A DNA stretch of 20,797 nt from a virus. The position numbers and the translations under genes are program-made. The notes beneath the pieces are model-generated. The model was not told the origin of the DNA and did not search any database. It saw nothing but the letters and a program-made list of their open reading frames with translations. The DNA is taken from positions 1 through 20,797 of the IMG/VR virus record IMGVR_UViG_3300046008_000720; one strand, written 5' to 3'. Shown here in pieces: positions 7,871 through 12,398 of this stretch (the stretch's first letter is position 1; each line of letters starts with the position of its first letter).

Positions 7871-8402
7871 AACGTACTCTATACATATCAGCGTAAGGCG
7901 AAGGTGTTTCAAGCTCTGGTACAAACGGTGGGTTCATATCAAGTACAACCTGAATCAGCCCATTCATCGTTTTCATCCACTCAGGTGAGATCGCCGCCCC
8001 ACCAAAAATTCTATAAAAAGATACCGCAATCCCATCCCGAGCCTCGTCAGTGAATAAGAATATGGCTGGAACTAATTCGCCATCCTCCAATATGAGGAGC
8101 CAACGACTCTTCAAGTTGACAAGGAACACAGGTTGTTCTACCTCTAGCGTATGCCTAAGTAATGAATTTGCGCCGCATTTGGCTATTTCATACCAGGGAT
8201 GTGTACCATCTCGTAAAACAACCCACGTCTCGGGTTGGCTCTTCAAATAACCCATCACTTGCTCAGTTTCCCAAGGTGTGGATTTCACTAACTCTAATAA
8301 GTCAGCATGCTTCTTGATTGCAGTAACGTCAATTCCCCTCATCAGGAACGAAGATACTTGCGTTACTAGTCTACTCGGAGAGTAAACGCTCAAGGTTGTC
8401 AA
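7863..8402 (-). CDS. Protein of unknown function in the packaging operon
   Basis: 179 aa, read from a TTG start at 8402-8400. That start is supported by a full AGGAGG ribosome site with 6 nt spacing, which is unusually strong and probably offsets the poor start codon. It overlaps the end of the upstream gene by 32 nt. I do not recognise the family. The protein looks soluble and globular, with hydrophobic strand-like runs (QPVFLVNLKSRWLLILEDGE) and several Trp residues (STPWETE, ETWVVL, GTHPWYEI, SPEWMK). There is no signal peptide, membrane helix or cysteine cluster. Gene order suggests a role in packaging or early head assembly, or an accessory of the terminase, but nothing in the sequence shows this. 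Confidence 0.7.
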   Translation of the reverse strand: MTTLSVYSPSRLVTQVSSFLMRGIDVTAIKKHADLLELVKSTPWETEQVMGYLKSQPETWVVLRDGTHPWYEIAKCGANSLLRHTLEVEQPVFLVNLKSRWLLILEDGELVPAIFLFTDEARDGIAVSFYRIFGGAAISPEWMKTMNGLIQVVLDMNPPFVPELETPSPYADMYRVRYG

Positions 8403-8805
8403 AATAAGCCTCCTGTACTTCTAAATCCAACGTCTTAATAGCTGCTGCCACAGACAACTCAATCTTCTTAATCCGTTCCTGGTTGATCATCTGGTCTGAA
8501 TACTTCGTCAACATAGCAAACAATGACGTAGACGTAGACACCAACGCCTGTAAATCCTTCGGATTCGCGTTTGCACCCAATGATGTAATCTGTGCACGTA
8601 ACAAACGAACCATCTGCATCTGCTCCTGTACCTCAACCAACATATCAATAGGCTGTCCCAACTCAAATCCTGGTGGCTTTTCAGACTCACCATACGGGAC
8701 ATTGATTAAATCAGCCAATCGCTTACGGTCTGCATGCTCCGCATATTTGAAATGGAGCGCAAGGTAATCAATTACATCAGGTATAGACAGTTGGAGGTTC
8801 TTCAT
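8371..8805 (-). CDS. Putative terminase small subunit
   Basis: 144 aa, first gene of the minus-strand operon. It is mostly helical: an N-terminal segment with SIPDVIDYLALHFKYAEHAD that could hold a small DNA-binding fold, then a Gln/Met/Leu-rich helix (MLVEVQEQMQMVRLLRAQI), and a C-terminal helix rich in Glu/Ala/Leu. A helical DNA-binding protein of this size at the head of the operon, two genes before the large terminase, fits a small terminase. I cannot show a helix-turn-helix by eye, so the call rests on position and helical character. It has no ribosome site: the -10 box of a consensus promoter lies 9 nt before the ATG, so the mRNA is probably leaderless. Confidence 0.45.
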   Translation of the reverse strand: MKNLQLSIPDVIDYLALHFKYAEHADRKRLADLINVPYGESEKPPGFELGQPIDMLVEVQEQMQMVRLLRAQITSLGANANPKDLQALVSTSTSLFAMLTKYSDQMINQERIKKIELSVAAAIKTLDLEVQEAYFDNLERLLSE

Positions 8806-8814
8806 AAGTGTAGG

Positions 8815-8842
8815 ATTATACCCTACGTTTTAAGTATGTCAA
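8815..8842 (-). promoter_or_regulatory. Consensus sigma70 promoter of the packaging/head operon (near-leaderless)
   Basis: On the minus strand, TTGACA (8842-8837), a 16-bp spacer and TATAAT (8820-8815): both hexamers match the consensus exactly. Only 9 nt (CCTACACTT) lie between the -10 box and the ATG at 8805, so transcription should start 3-4 nt before the start codon, leaving no room for a ribosome site. The promoter is seen; the start point is inferred from usual spacing. Confidence 0.75.
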
Positions 8843-8909
8843 CCAACAAGCTAGAGTGTGGGTATAACCACTCAGGTTGTAAGGTTGAAAAGTGAGATTT
8901 GGAAAATTT

Positions 8910-8921
8910 TGTTGATCAACA
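8910..8921. promoter_or_regulatory. 12-bp perfect palindrome, possible operator between divergent operons
   Basis: TGTTGATCAACA is a perfect palindrome about 70 bp upstream of the minus-strand promoter. On the plus strand it lies between TTGGAA (8899-8904) and CATAAT/TAATAA (8920-8927), a weak promoter-like pair. A dimeric repressor site is one reading. A chance palindrome is possible, and no second copy was seen in the window. Confidence 0.3.
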
Positions 8922-9107
8922 TAATAATGCCTAACAACAGGTCAGTAGGTATATTGTATGCACCCGTAAAGCTATAATGATTACAAGTTAAACGAAACGG
9001 CAAGCAGAACAAGCCTTAGTCATTTTTCCCTTTGTCAAAAATCGAGCAAAAGTTGCGACCTTATAAAATGGAAAGGCACGCATAAAATCTTTTTGGCAAG
9101 TCATAAA

Positions 9108-9120
9108 CGCTCTTTAAAAA
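9108..9120 (+). promoter_or_regulatory. boxA-like antitermination element
   Basis: CGCTCTTTAAAAA closely resembles boxA of rRNA leaders (TGCTCTTTAACA) and of lambda nut sites (CGCTCTTAAAAA). About 27 nt downstream is a small hairpin with a GNRA-type loop (CGCT-GTGA-AGCG, 9147-9158), in the place of a boxB. A nut-like site here would let polymerase read through the hairpins of the right half. A rival reading is a promoter with TTGGCA (9093-9098) and TAAAAA as -10. Confidence 0.4.
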
Positions 9121-9203
9121 TTTGGATAGCTACGCCCTGAATCGTCCGCTGTGAAGCGTGATAAGCACGATGTTGTCAAGGCAAGCGAACAAGTACCGTC
9201 TTG

Positions 9204-9225
9204 AAAGTACCCTTTGGGGTACTTT
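9204..9225 (+). repeat. GTACCC hairpin, copy 1 (TTTG loop)
   Basis: AAAGTACCC-TTTG-GGGTACTTT, a perfect 9-bp stem with a four-base loop inside the noncoding central region. First member of a family repeated through the right half. Confidence 0.85.
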
Positions 9226-9883
9226 GTAAAACGGGTTAATCAAGTCACAGAATACTTGTCTTTGCATCAAACGCAGGCAATCTGAAAGTGCTAGGGTTGA
9301 ACTGACTGAAAAACGGCTTTAATGGTAAGTTATGCGTAACGAACCAGCTTTTAAGGCTTATAAAATCTGCTGGGTAATTAGTCGTCAGGACAGCCACGAG
9401 TACCTCTTTGAGAGAGCATGAATGCGTGGAATCGCCTAATACGGAATGGGTGGTAACAGTCACAAAGGTCAAGTAATGCCTAGAATATATTGAATAGGGC
9501 ATAGAGTGGTGTATCGGATACGTCATAGAATAATGATTGAAATTTAGCGGGAGAGCTACGCCTATAGAATTAAACTTCGTGGGCGGGTTCGACAACAAAC
9601 CGTTTTAAAGTAGATAAACATTTTGAAGGCTTGGTTATCGTGAGAGTGTGGAAGAGTGTGCCTGTTGATTTATCGCAGTAAAATTGAAAGTTCCCGCGTC
9701 AATGTTGTACGACTTTGGTAGAAGTACCAGTTAGGAATTAGTAAAGGTAAAAACCCACGATTTAGAATCACCCGACCTCGGTAGTAAGGCGGACTCTAAT
9801 GCTCACAACTTCACTTTGGCAAGTCCCCCCTGGGGTACTTGGTGACACTTAGTGATTATAGATTTTAAATTTTAAATTACGTT

Positions 9884-9937
9884 ATAACCTTGCTAGGAAC
9901 AAGGTTATTGCGTCAAGCGTGCATTCCGTATGCTTGA
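9884..9937 (+). promoter_or_regulatory. Two strong hairpins in the 5' leader of the next gene
   Basis: ATAACCTTG (9884-9892) pairs perfectly with CAAGGTTAT (9900-9908) over a 7-nt loop. TCAAGCGTGC (9913-9922) pairs with GTATGCTTGA (9928-9937) with two G-U pairs and a 5-nt loop. Neither has a T-tract, so they are more likely leader structures or mRNA-stabilising hairpins than terminators. The gene's AAGGAA site and ATG follow within 30 nt. Confidence 0.6.
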
Positions 9938-9964
9938 TTCAATAACTTTATTAAGGAATTTAAA

Positions 9965-10624
9965 ATGTCAACTCTAAATTTAACTAAAACATCTACAATC
10001 ATCAAATTAGCTCAAGCTGTAAAATCTGAGTTTAACACTCACAGCTTAGAGTCTGACGGCGTAGAGTTTAAACAAGTTACAGCAACAACCCAAAACATCG
10101 GCAACATTGTCAACGCCTCAATCATGGGCAACAGCGCGGGTATTGTTTTAGCCTCTTTTATTCGTGGTGCGTCAAAAGCTGACGTTAGCGAATACTTCAA
10201 CTCGTTAGAAGCGCAAGCCTTAATTTTAGGCTTCGATGCTACTTTTGTCAGTGACTGTTCAAAACGCTTTTTTCATGAAGTTTCAAAACAACGCGCAACT
10301 TTTGGCAAAGACTTAACATTTTTGCCTTTTGAAGACGCGGCTTCTTGCTTACAACGTGAAAAAGGAACAGCTTCAGGTATCAAATGGGGTGACTGGGTTG
10401 ATAATAGCTGGGTAATGAAAGCAATCTATGCTTCAGCTAAATCTGAAAAAGAAACCGAAACCGAAACCGCTCAAGGTGGTGAAGGTGAAGTGAATAAAAC
10501 GCAAGAAGTCTCTATGGTTGATAGAGTGTTCAACGCGGCGGCAACTCTTGAAATCAACGATTTGATTGAATTACAAAATAGAATTAACGCTCTTGTATCA
10601 GAAAAACAATCTGCTACAGCGTAA
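9965..10624 (+). CDS. Unknown protein, first gene of the plus-strand operon
   Basis: 219 aa, ATG with AAGGAA 6-7 nt upstream. Family not recognised. The N-terminal 150 residues look like a compact soluble domain (SAGIVLASFIRGASKADVSE, ALILGFDATFVSDCSKRFFHE), followed by a charged linker with a Glu-Thr repeat (KETETETAQGGEGE) and a C-terminal helix (MVDRVFNAAATLEINDLIEL). This domain-linker-helix layout is common in phage DNA-binding or partner-binding proteins, but no motif is decisive. It is preceded by a long hairpin-rich leader and followed at once by a UUCG hairpin and a hammerhead ribozyme, so its mRNA 3' end is probably defined by ribozyme cleavage at 10670. A strong ribosome site and the leader suggest high expression. 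Confidence 0.8.
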   Translation: MSTLNLTKTSTIIKLAQAVKSEFNTHSLESDGVEFKQVTATTQNIGNIVNASIMGNSAGIVLASFIRGASKADVSEYFNSLEAQALILGFDATFVSDCSKRFFHEVSKQRATFGKDLTFLPFEDAASCLQREKGTASGIKWGDWVDNSWVMKAIYASAKSEKETETETAQGGEGEVNKTQEVSMVDRVFNAAATLEINDLIELQNRINALVSEKQSATA

Positions 10625-10641
10625 GCGTAAGGATTAAAACG

Positions 10642-10661
10642 AAGTACCCTTCGGGGTACTT
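10642..10661 (+). repeat. GTACCC hairpin, copy 2 (UUCG tetraloop)
   Basis: AAGTACCC-TTCG-GGGTACTT: an 8-bp perfect stem closed by C(UUCG)G, the most stable RNA tetraloop class. It lies 17 nt after the stop at 10624 and only 2 nt before hammerhead 1. After ribozyme cleavage it would sit 9 nt from the new 3' end and could block 3' exonucleases. The T-tract after it is too short for a convincing terminator. Confidence 0.9.
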
Positions 10662-10663
10662 TG

Positions 10664-10719
10664 TGTTGTCTGCTGATTTAAACAGCACTGATGAGCCTTC
10701 AGTTCAAGGCGAAACAACA
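10664..10719 (+). ncRNA. Hammerhead ribozyme 1 (type III)
   Basis: Every core position of the hammerhead is present. Stem III is TGTTG (10664-10668) with CAACA (10715-10719). The cleavage triplet is GTC, so cleavage falls after C10670. Stem I is TGCTG (10671-10675), loop ATTTAAA, CAGCA (10683-10687). The core is CTGATGA (10688-10694). Stem II is GCCTT, loop CAGTTC, AAGGC (10695-10710). GAAA (10711-10714) closes the core, with A10714 pairing to U10669. Stem III is the open stem, hence type III. The RNA cuts itself to a 2',3'-cyclic phosphate and a 5'-OH. The gene's ribosome site (AGGAA) begins in the last base of stem III, so release of the 5' strand after cleavage could expose it. Confidence 0.93.
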
Positions 10720-10729
10720 GGAATTATTT

Positions 10730-10861
10730 ATGCAAGTAAAAACAGTTTATCCTTTCGAGTGGGCAGTAACTCGTAAAACATACTTCACAGGTTACATTTA
10801 TCAAAATGATTTCCAAAGAAAACTAGGTCTTAGATTGCAAAATGGGGTTTTAGGACTTTGA
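10730..10861 (+). CDS. 43-aa protein encoded between two hammerhead ribozymes
   Basis: Starts with ATG at 10730, 10 nt after ribozyme stem III, with AGGAA as ribosome site. It encodes 43 residues beginning MQVKTVYPFEWAVTRK, aromatic- and basic-rich (TYFTGYIYQNDFQRK), with no membrane segment or cysteine. Family not recognised. Cleavage at 10670 and 10897 would excise a 227-nt RNA containing this whole frame. The leader is 94 of 95 bases identical to that of the next gene, but the proteins are unrelated after Met-Gln. It is short, and translation is inferred from the ribosome site and intact frame. Confidence 0.6.
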   Translation: MQVKTVYPFEWAVTRKTYFTGYIYQNDFQRKLGLRLQNGVLGL

Positions 10862-10867
10862 TTAAAT

Positions 10868-10889
10868 GAAGTACCCTTCGGGGTACTTC
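10868..10889 (+). repeat. GTACCC hairpin, copy 3 (UUCG tetraloop)
   Basis: GAAGTACCC-TTCG-GGGTACTTC, 9-bp perfect stem with a UUCG loop, 6 nt after the stop of the 43-aa gene and 1 nt before hammerhead 2. It duplicates copy 2. The single base that differs between the two leaders (T to C at 10889) adds one G-C pair to the stem. Confidence 0.9.
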
Positions 10890-10890
10890 G

Positions 10891-10946
10891 TGTTGTCTGC
10901 TGATTTAAACAGCACTGATGAGCCTTCAGTTCAAGGCGAAACAACA
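10891..10946 (+). ncRNA. Hammerhead ribozyme 2 (type III)
   Basis: Identical to hammerhead 1 over all 56 bases. Stem III is TGTTG (10891-10895) with CAACA (10942-10946), cleavage after C10897, stem I TGCTG/CAGCA (10898-10914), core CTGATGA (10915-10921), stem II GCCTT/AAGGC (10922-10937), GAAA (10938-10941). It sits in the 5' leader of the next small gene, with the AGGAA ribosome site overlapping the end of stem III. As a pair with ribozyme 1 it bounds a 227-nt segment (10671-10897). The near-identity of the whole 95-bp leader points to a recent duplication or gene conversion. Confidence 0.93.
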
Positions 10947-10956
10947 GGAATTATTT

Positions 10957-11220
10957 ATGCAAAAATTATCAGTAGTATATCAGCAGTATGAAGAGTTTTC
11001 AGCAACAGCGGCTGACGTAGTACAAGCCGCACTCGTGGAGGGGCATCCTATCATGGAAGCTCTAGCAATGGTCGGCGCAAAAGGTCTAAACGACCTGCAC
11101 CTGATTGATACTGAAAGAGCTGTGGCTTTTCTTGGCTGGGACACATACGCCCAATCTCACGAAATCATGTATCAGGAAAGATTCCCAGAAGCACCAGAAA
11201 CAAAGTGTTACGTTTTATAA
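10957..11220 (+). CDS. Unknown 87-aa protein downstream of hammerhead 2
   Basis: The ATG at 10957 is chosen: it has AGGAA 7 nt upstream and matches the layout of the previous gene. A longer frame from 10918 would translate the ribozyme core and is rejected. The protein (MQKLSVVYQQYEEFSATAAD onward) is helical and acidic, with AALVEGHPIMEALAMVGAKG and a Trp/Tyr region near the C terminus (FLGWDTYAQSHEIMYQ). Family not recognised. The stop codon's last two bases start the next GTACCC hairpin, so the mRNA ends directly in a stable stem. Confidence 0.75.
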   Translation: MQKLSVVYQQYEEFSATAADVVQAALVEGHPIMEALAMVGAKGLNDLHLIDTERAVAFLGWDTYAQSHEIMYQERFPEAPETKCYVL

Positions 11221-11255
11221 GTACCCCAAAGGGTACTTGTTGGTTCCACACAACA
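11219..11255 (+). repeat. GTACCC hairpin, copy 4 (CAAA loop), with a ribozyme-like stem III remnant
   Basis: AAGTACCC-CAAA-GGGTACTT (11219-11238) overlaps the TAA stop of the preceding gene. It is followed directly by TGTTG (11238-11242), an 8-nt loop GTTCCACA and CAACAGGA (11251-11258). TGTTG...CAACAGGA is exactly the stem III and ribosome-site flank of hammerheads 1 and 2, but the catalytic core is missing. It looks like a ribozyme leader that lost its core. No good ORF follows. Confidence 0.6.
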
Positions 11256-11437
11256 GGATTCCCTTTAAAGATACAAATGGGGCATTTATAAAGAATGTGG
11301 ACGGACGTTCACGTTTTATATAACCTTACTATGGGTGTGGGAGTGTTACTTAGGAGACCCTTCGTAACAGTTTCACACTTCAGTACGAACCTTCATTATG
11401 TGACAGGCGAGGCAAAATGTAATCTAGGGTGTACGAT

Positions 11438-11453
11438 GTACCCTTTGGGGTAC
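11438..11453 (+). repeat. GTACCC hairpin, copy 5 (TTTG loop)
   Basis: GTACCC-TTTG-GGGTAC, perfect 6-bp stem in the noncoding region. Not followed by a gene. Confidence 0.85.
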
Positions 11454-11694
11454 TTTGGCGCGGGGTTCACTCAAGAAAAGCCAGCGCGGAGCGGGTTAGT
11501 GCAACGGTTGCGGAATTTGAGACTCTTGTAAAGTATATATTTTATATATAATTGTATAATTTACAGGTGTTTTATGGGCTGAATCAAGGTGTGGCGGGTC
11601 AAGATGGGAACAAAACCACTTGAGAGGTGAATGCACACTATTTGAAATCTGTCAAGAAGAATAGAATTATATTTCTATGTATTCCTCTATAACG

Positions 11695-11967
11695 TTTTGA
11701 CAGGGGTCTCCCCTACTTTTGTAGGAAAAGTGGGAAAATGGCTGCAAGCCGCACCACCACTGGATAGTTGTTTTTAAGCAACAAATGTGGTTTTCGCAGA
11801 GTGGGTGTCAGAATCAAAAAGGGAGCCTATGACAGACCTTTACTTTATAAAAAAAAAAATAATTATATTTATATATATATAATATAACCCCCTTTTTCCG
11901 CACTCCCTGCCCACCAGTCGTGTTCAGTAAAGTTGCAATTAAATAGGGGGAGACCCCTGTCAGAAAA
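11695..11967. repeat. 273-bp nested inverted repeat with an AT-rich centre
   Basis: Outer arms: TTTTGACAGGGGTCTCCCCT (from 11695) and its near-perfect reverse complement at 11944-11967 (one extra G in each of two places). Further complementary blocks occur in nested order: GCAGAGTG (11796-11803) with CACT-CC-CTGC (11901-11910), and AAAAAGGG (11816-11823) with CCCTTTTT (11890-11897). The centre (11835-11887) is almost pure A/T. Side hairpins include CCTAC-TTTT-GTAGG (11712-11725) and an AGTGG/CCACT stem. Readings: a replication origin, a long structured RNA, or a MITE-like element with 20-bp terminal inverted repeats. No clear target-site duplication is seen. Confidence 0.6.
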
Positions 11968-12031
11968 TTATATTAAAAATATTGTTTTGTAAAATATATA
12001 AAACTTGACAGATGTAACTCAAGTGTGTGCA

Positions 12032-12087
12032 AGTTGTCTGCTATTCTTGATAGCACTGATGAGCCTGTCGTCTAAGGCGAAACAACT
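12032..12087 (+). ncRNA. Hammerhead ribozyme 3 (type III, diverged)
   Basis: A third complete hammerhead with different stems. Stem III is AGTTG (12032-12036) with CAACT (12083-12087), cleavage after C12038 (GTC). Stem I is TGCTA, loop TTCTTGA, TAGCA (12039-12055). The core is CTGATGA (12056-12062). Stem II is GCCT, 8-nt loop, AGGC (12063-12078), then GAAA (12079-12082). Compared with copies 1 and 2, one pair in stem III (T-A to A-T) and one in stem I (G-C to A-T) changed on both strands, which supports the fold. It lacks the GTACCC hairpin upstream. Downstream are twin 31-bp repeats, a GTACCC hairpin and three tiny genes. Confidence 0.92.
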
Positions 12088-12159
12088 CATAGGGCATAGG
12101 ATTAACTTAATCCTCCCCACTCACAAGGTCATAGGGCATAGGATTAACTTAATCCTCCC
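12087..12159 (+). repeat. Two identical 31-bp direct repeats, each with a palindrome
   Basis: Copies at 12087-12117 and 12129-12159 (period 42) are identical and begin TCATAGGGCATAGG. Each holds AGGATTAA-C-TTAATCCT (12098-12114 and 12140-12156), a 17-nt palindrome. The first copy starts on the last base of hammerhead 3. They could be paired protein-binding sites or two RNA hairpins in the leader of the tiny genes downstream. Confidence 0.8.
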
Positions 12160-12166
12160 TCACCAT

Positions 12167-12182
12167 GTACCCCAAAGGGTAC
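12167..12182 (+). repeat. GTACCC hairpin, copy 6 (CAAA loop)
   Basis: GTACCC-CAAA-GGGTAC, 26 nt before the first of three tiny ORFs. Perfect 6-bp stem. Confidence 0.85.
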
Positions 12183-12208
12183 TTTGAACCATCTAATAGG
12201 ACATACAC

Positions 12209-12307
12209 ATGAACCGCCCAATGTACGCAATACTCCAATCCGTTACAGCTTTCCTCACGAGCCATGCAAAAGGGTCTGCATCCAACAACCCAGCGTGTGA
12301 GGCTTAA
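12209..12307 (+). CDS. Small ORF, 32 aa
   Basis: ATG with AGGA 8 nt upstream (AATAGGACATACACATG). It encodes 32 residues starting MNRPMYAILQSVTAFLTS, with a weakly amphipathic N-terminal half and a polar end. Family not recognised. The next ORF starts 1 nt after its stop with its ribosome site (GAGG) inside this frame, which suggests a real coupled unit. It lies in the processed region after hammerhead 3. Confidence 0.45.
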   Translation: MNRPMYAILQSVTAFLTSHAKGSASNNPACEA

Positions 12308-12308
12308 A

Positions 12309-12398
12309 ATGTTAATAAACGGTCTTTTAGCAGTAGTCTTCTCTTTGTCCTTGGTATCCTTGATATGTCTTCTTGCTTGGAGAAGTATTCATGGATGA
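12309..12398 (+). CDS. Small single-pass membrane protein, 29 aa
   Basis: ATG with GAGG 7 nt upstream. It encodes 29 residues that are almost entirely one membrane helix (LLAVVFSLSLVSLICLLAW), followed by RSIHG. No soluble domain. The position just before a secreted SleB-type hydrolase suggests a lysis or membrane accessory role, which is inference only. It overlaps the next ORF by 8 nt. Confidence 0.5.
   Translation: MLINGLLAVVFSLSLVSLICLLAWRSIHG

Larger units (their letters stand above)
8806..9964. other. 1.16-kb region without convincing genes, rich in hairpins
   Basis: The only long frame (9245-9598, minus strand) lacks a ribosome site and has unusual composition. The plus strand shows many local hairpins: CGCT-GTGA-AGCG (9147-9158) enclosed by ATCGT/ACGAT; GTTA-TGCG-TAAC (9329-9340); CCAGC/GCTGG with an inner TTTTA/TAAAA stem (9344-9373); the GTACCC hairpin at 9204; a degenerate relative at 9821-9840 (AAGTCCCC...GGGGTACTT); and two strong hairpins just before the next gene. 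A TATAAT (8973-8978) has no good -35. The region could be a long leader, a large structured noncoding RNA, or a regulatory/origin region between divergent operons. The hairpins are seen; no family was recognised. Confidence 0.6.
11221..12208. other. About 1 kb without convincing genes; structured and partly very AT-rich
   Basis: Frames here (for example 11295-11531) lack ribosome sites and run through the GTACCC hairpin. Nested hairpins are visible on the plus strand: GTGTG/CACAC (11335-11378) enclosing TGTTAC/GTAACA; GTGTG/CACAC (11589-11638) enclosing TCAAG-A-TGG/CCA-CTTGA; a 273-bp nested inverted repeat (own entry); and hammerhead 3. Promoter-like TTGTAA-15-TATAAT lies at 11526-11552. Before copy 5 of the GTACCC hairpin, AGGGTGTAC could pair with its left arm as a competing stem. 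The loop motif TGTGACAGG of the leader modules also occurs at 11399-11407 but without its stem. AT-only stretches at 11530-11560 and 11845-11887 could be unwinding elements. Confidence 0.55.

Noticed and set aside
8325-8350. CTGATGAG on the minus strand near 8340
   Set aside because: Within a coding region, without a GAAA segment or flanking stems.
9245-9598. 117-codon frame on the minus strand in the central region
   Set aside because: No ribosome site, odd composition rich in His, Tyr, Thr and Ser, and it covers plus-strand hairpins, so it looks like a shadow of structured noncoding sequence.
9545-9605. tRNA-like segment with GGGAGAGC and GGGTTCGA
   Set aside because: The T-stem does not pair (position 61 is A opposite G53), and no acceptor stem or anticodon arm can be drawn.
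10918-10956. Longer start for the 87-aa gene, inside ribozyme 2
   Set aside because: It would translate the hammerhead core. The ATG at 10957 has the AGGAA site and matches the previous gene.
11295-11531. 78-codon plus-strand frame
   Set aside because: No ribosome site. It reads straight through the GTACCC hairpin (giving MYPLGYF), and no protein-like pattern is seen.
12005-12187. 60-codon frame over hammerhead 3 and the 31-bp repeats
   Set aside because: The internal protein repeat (IGHRINLILP twice) is only the DNA repeat translated; no ribosome site.
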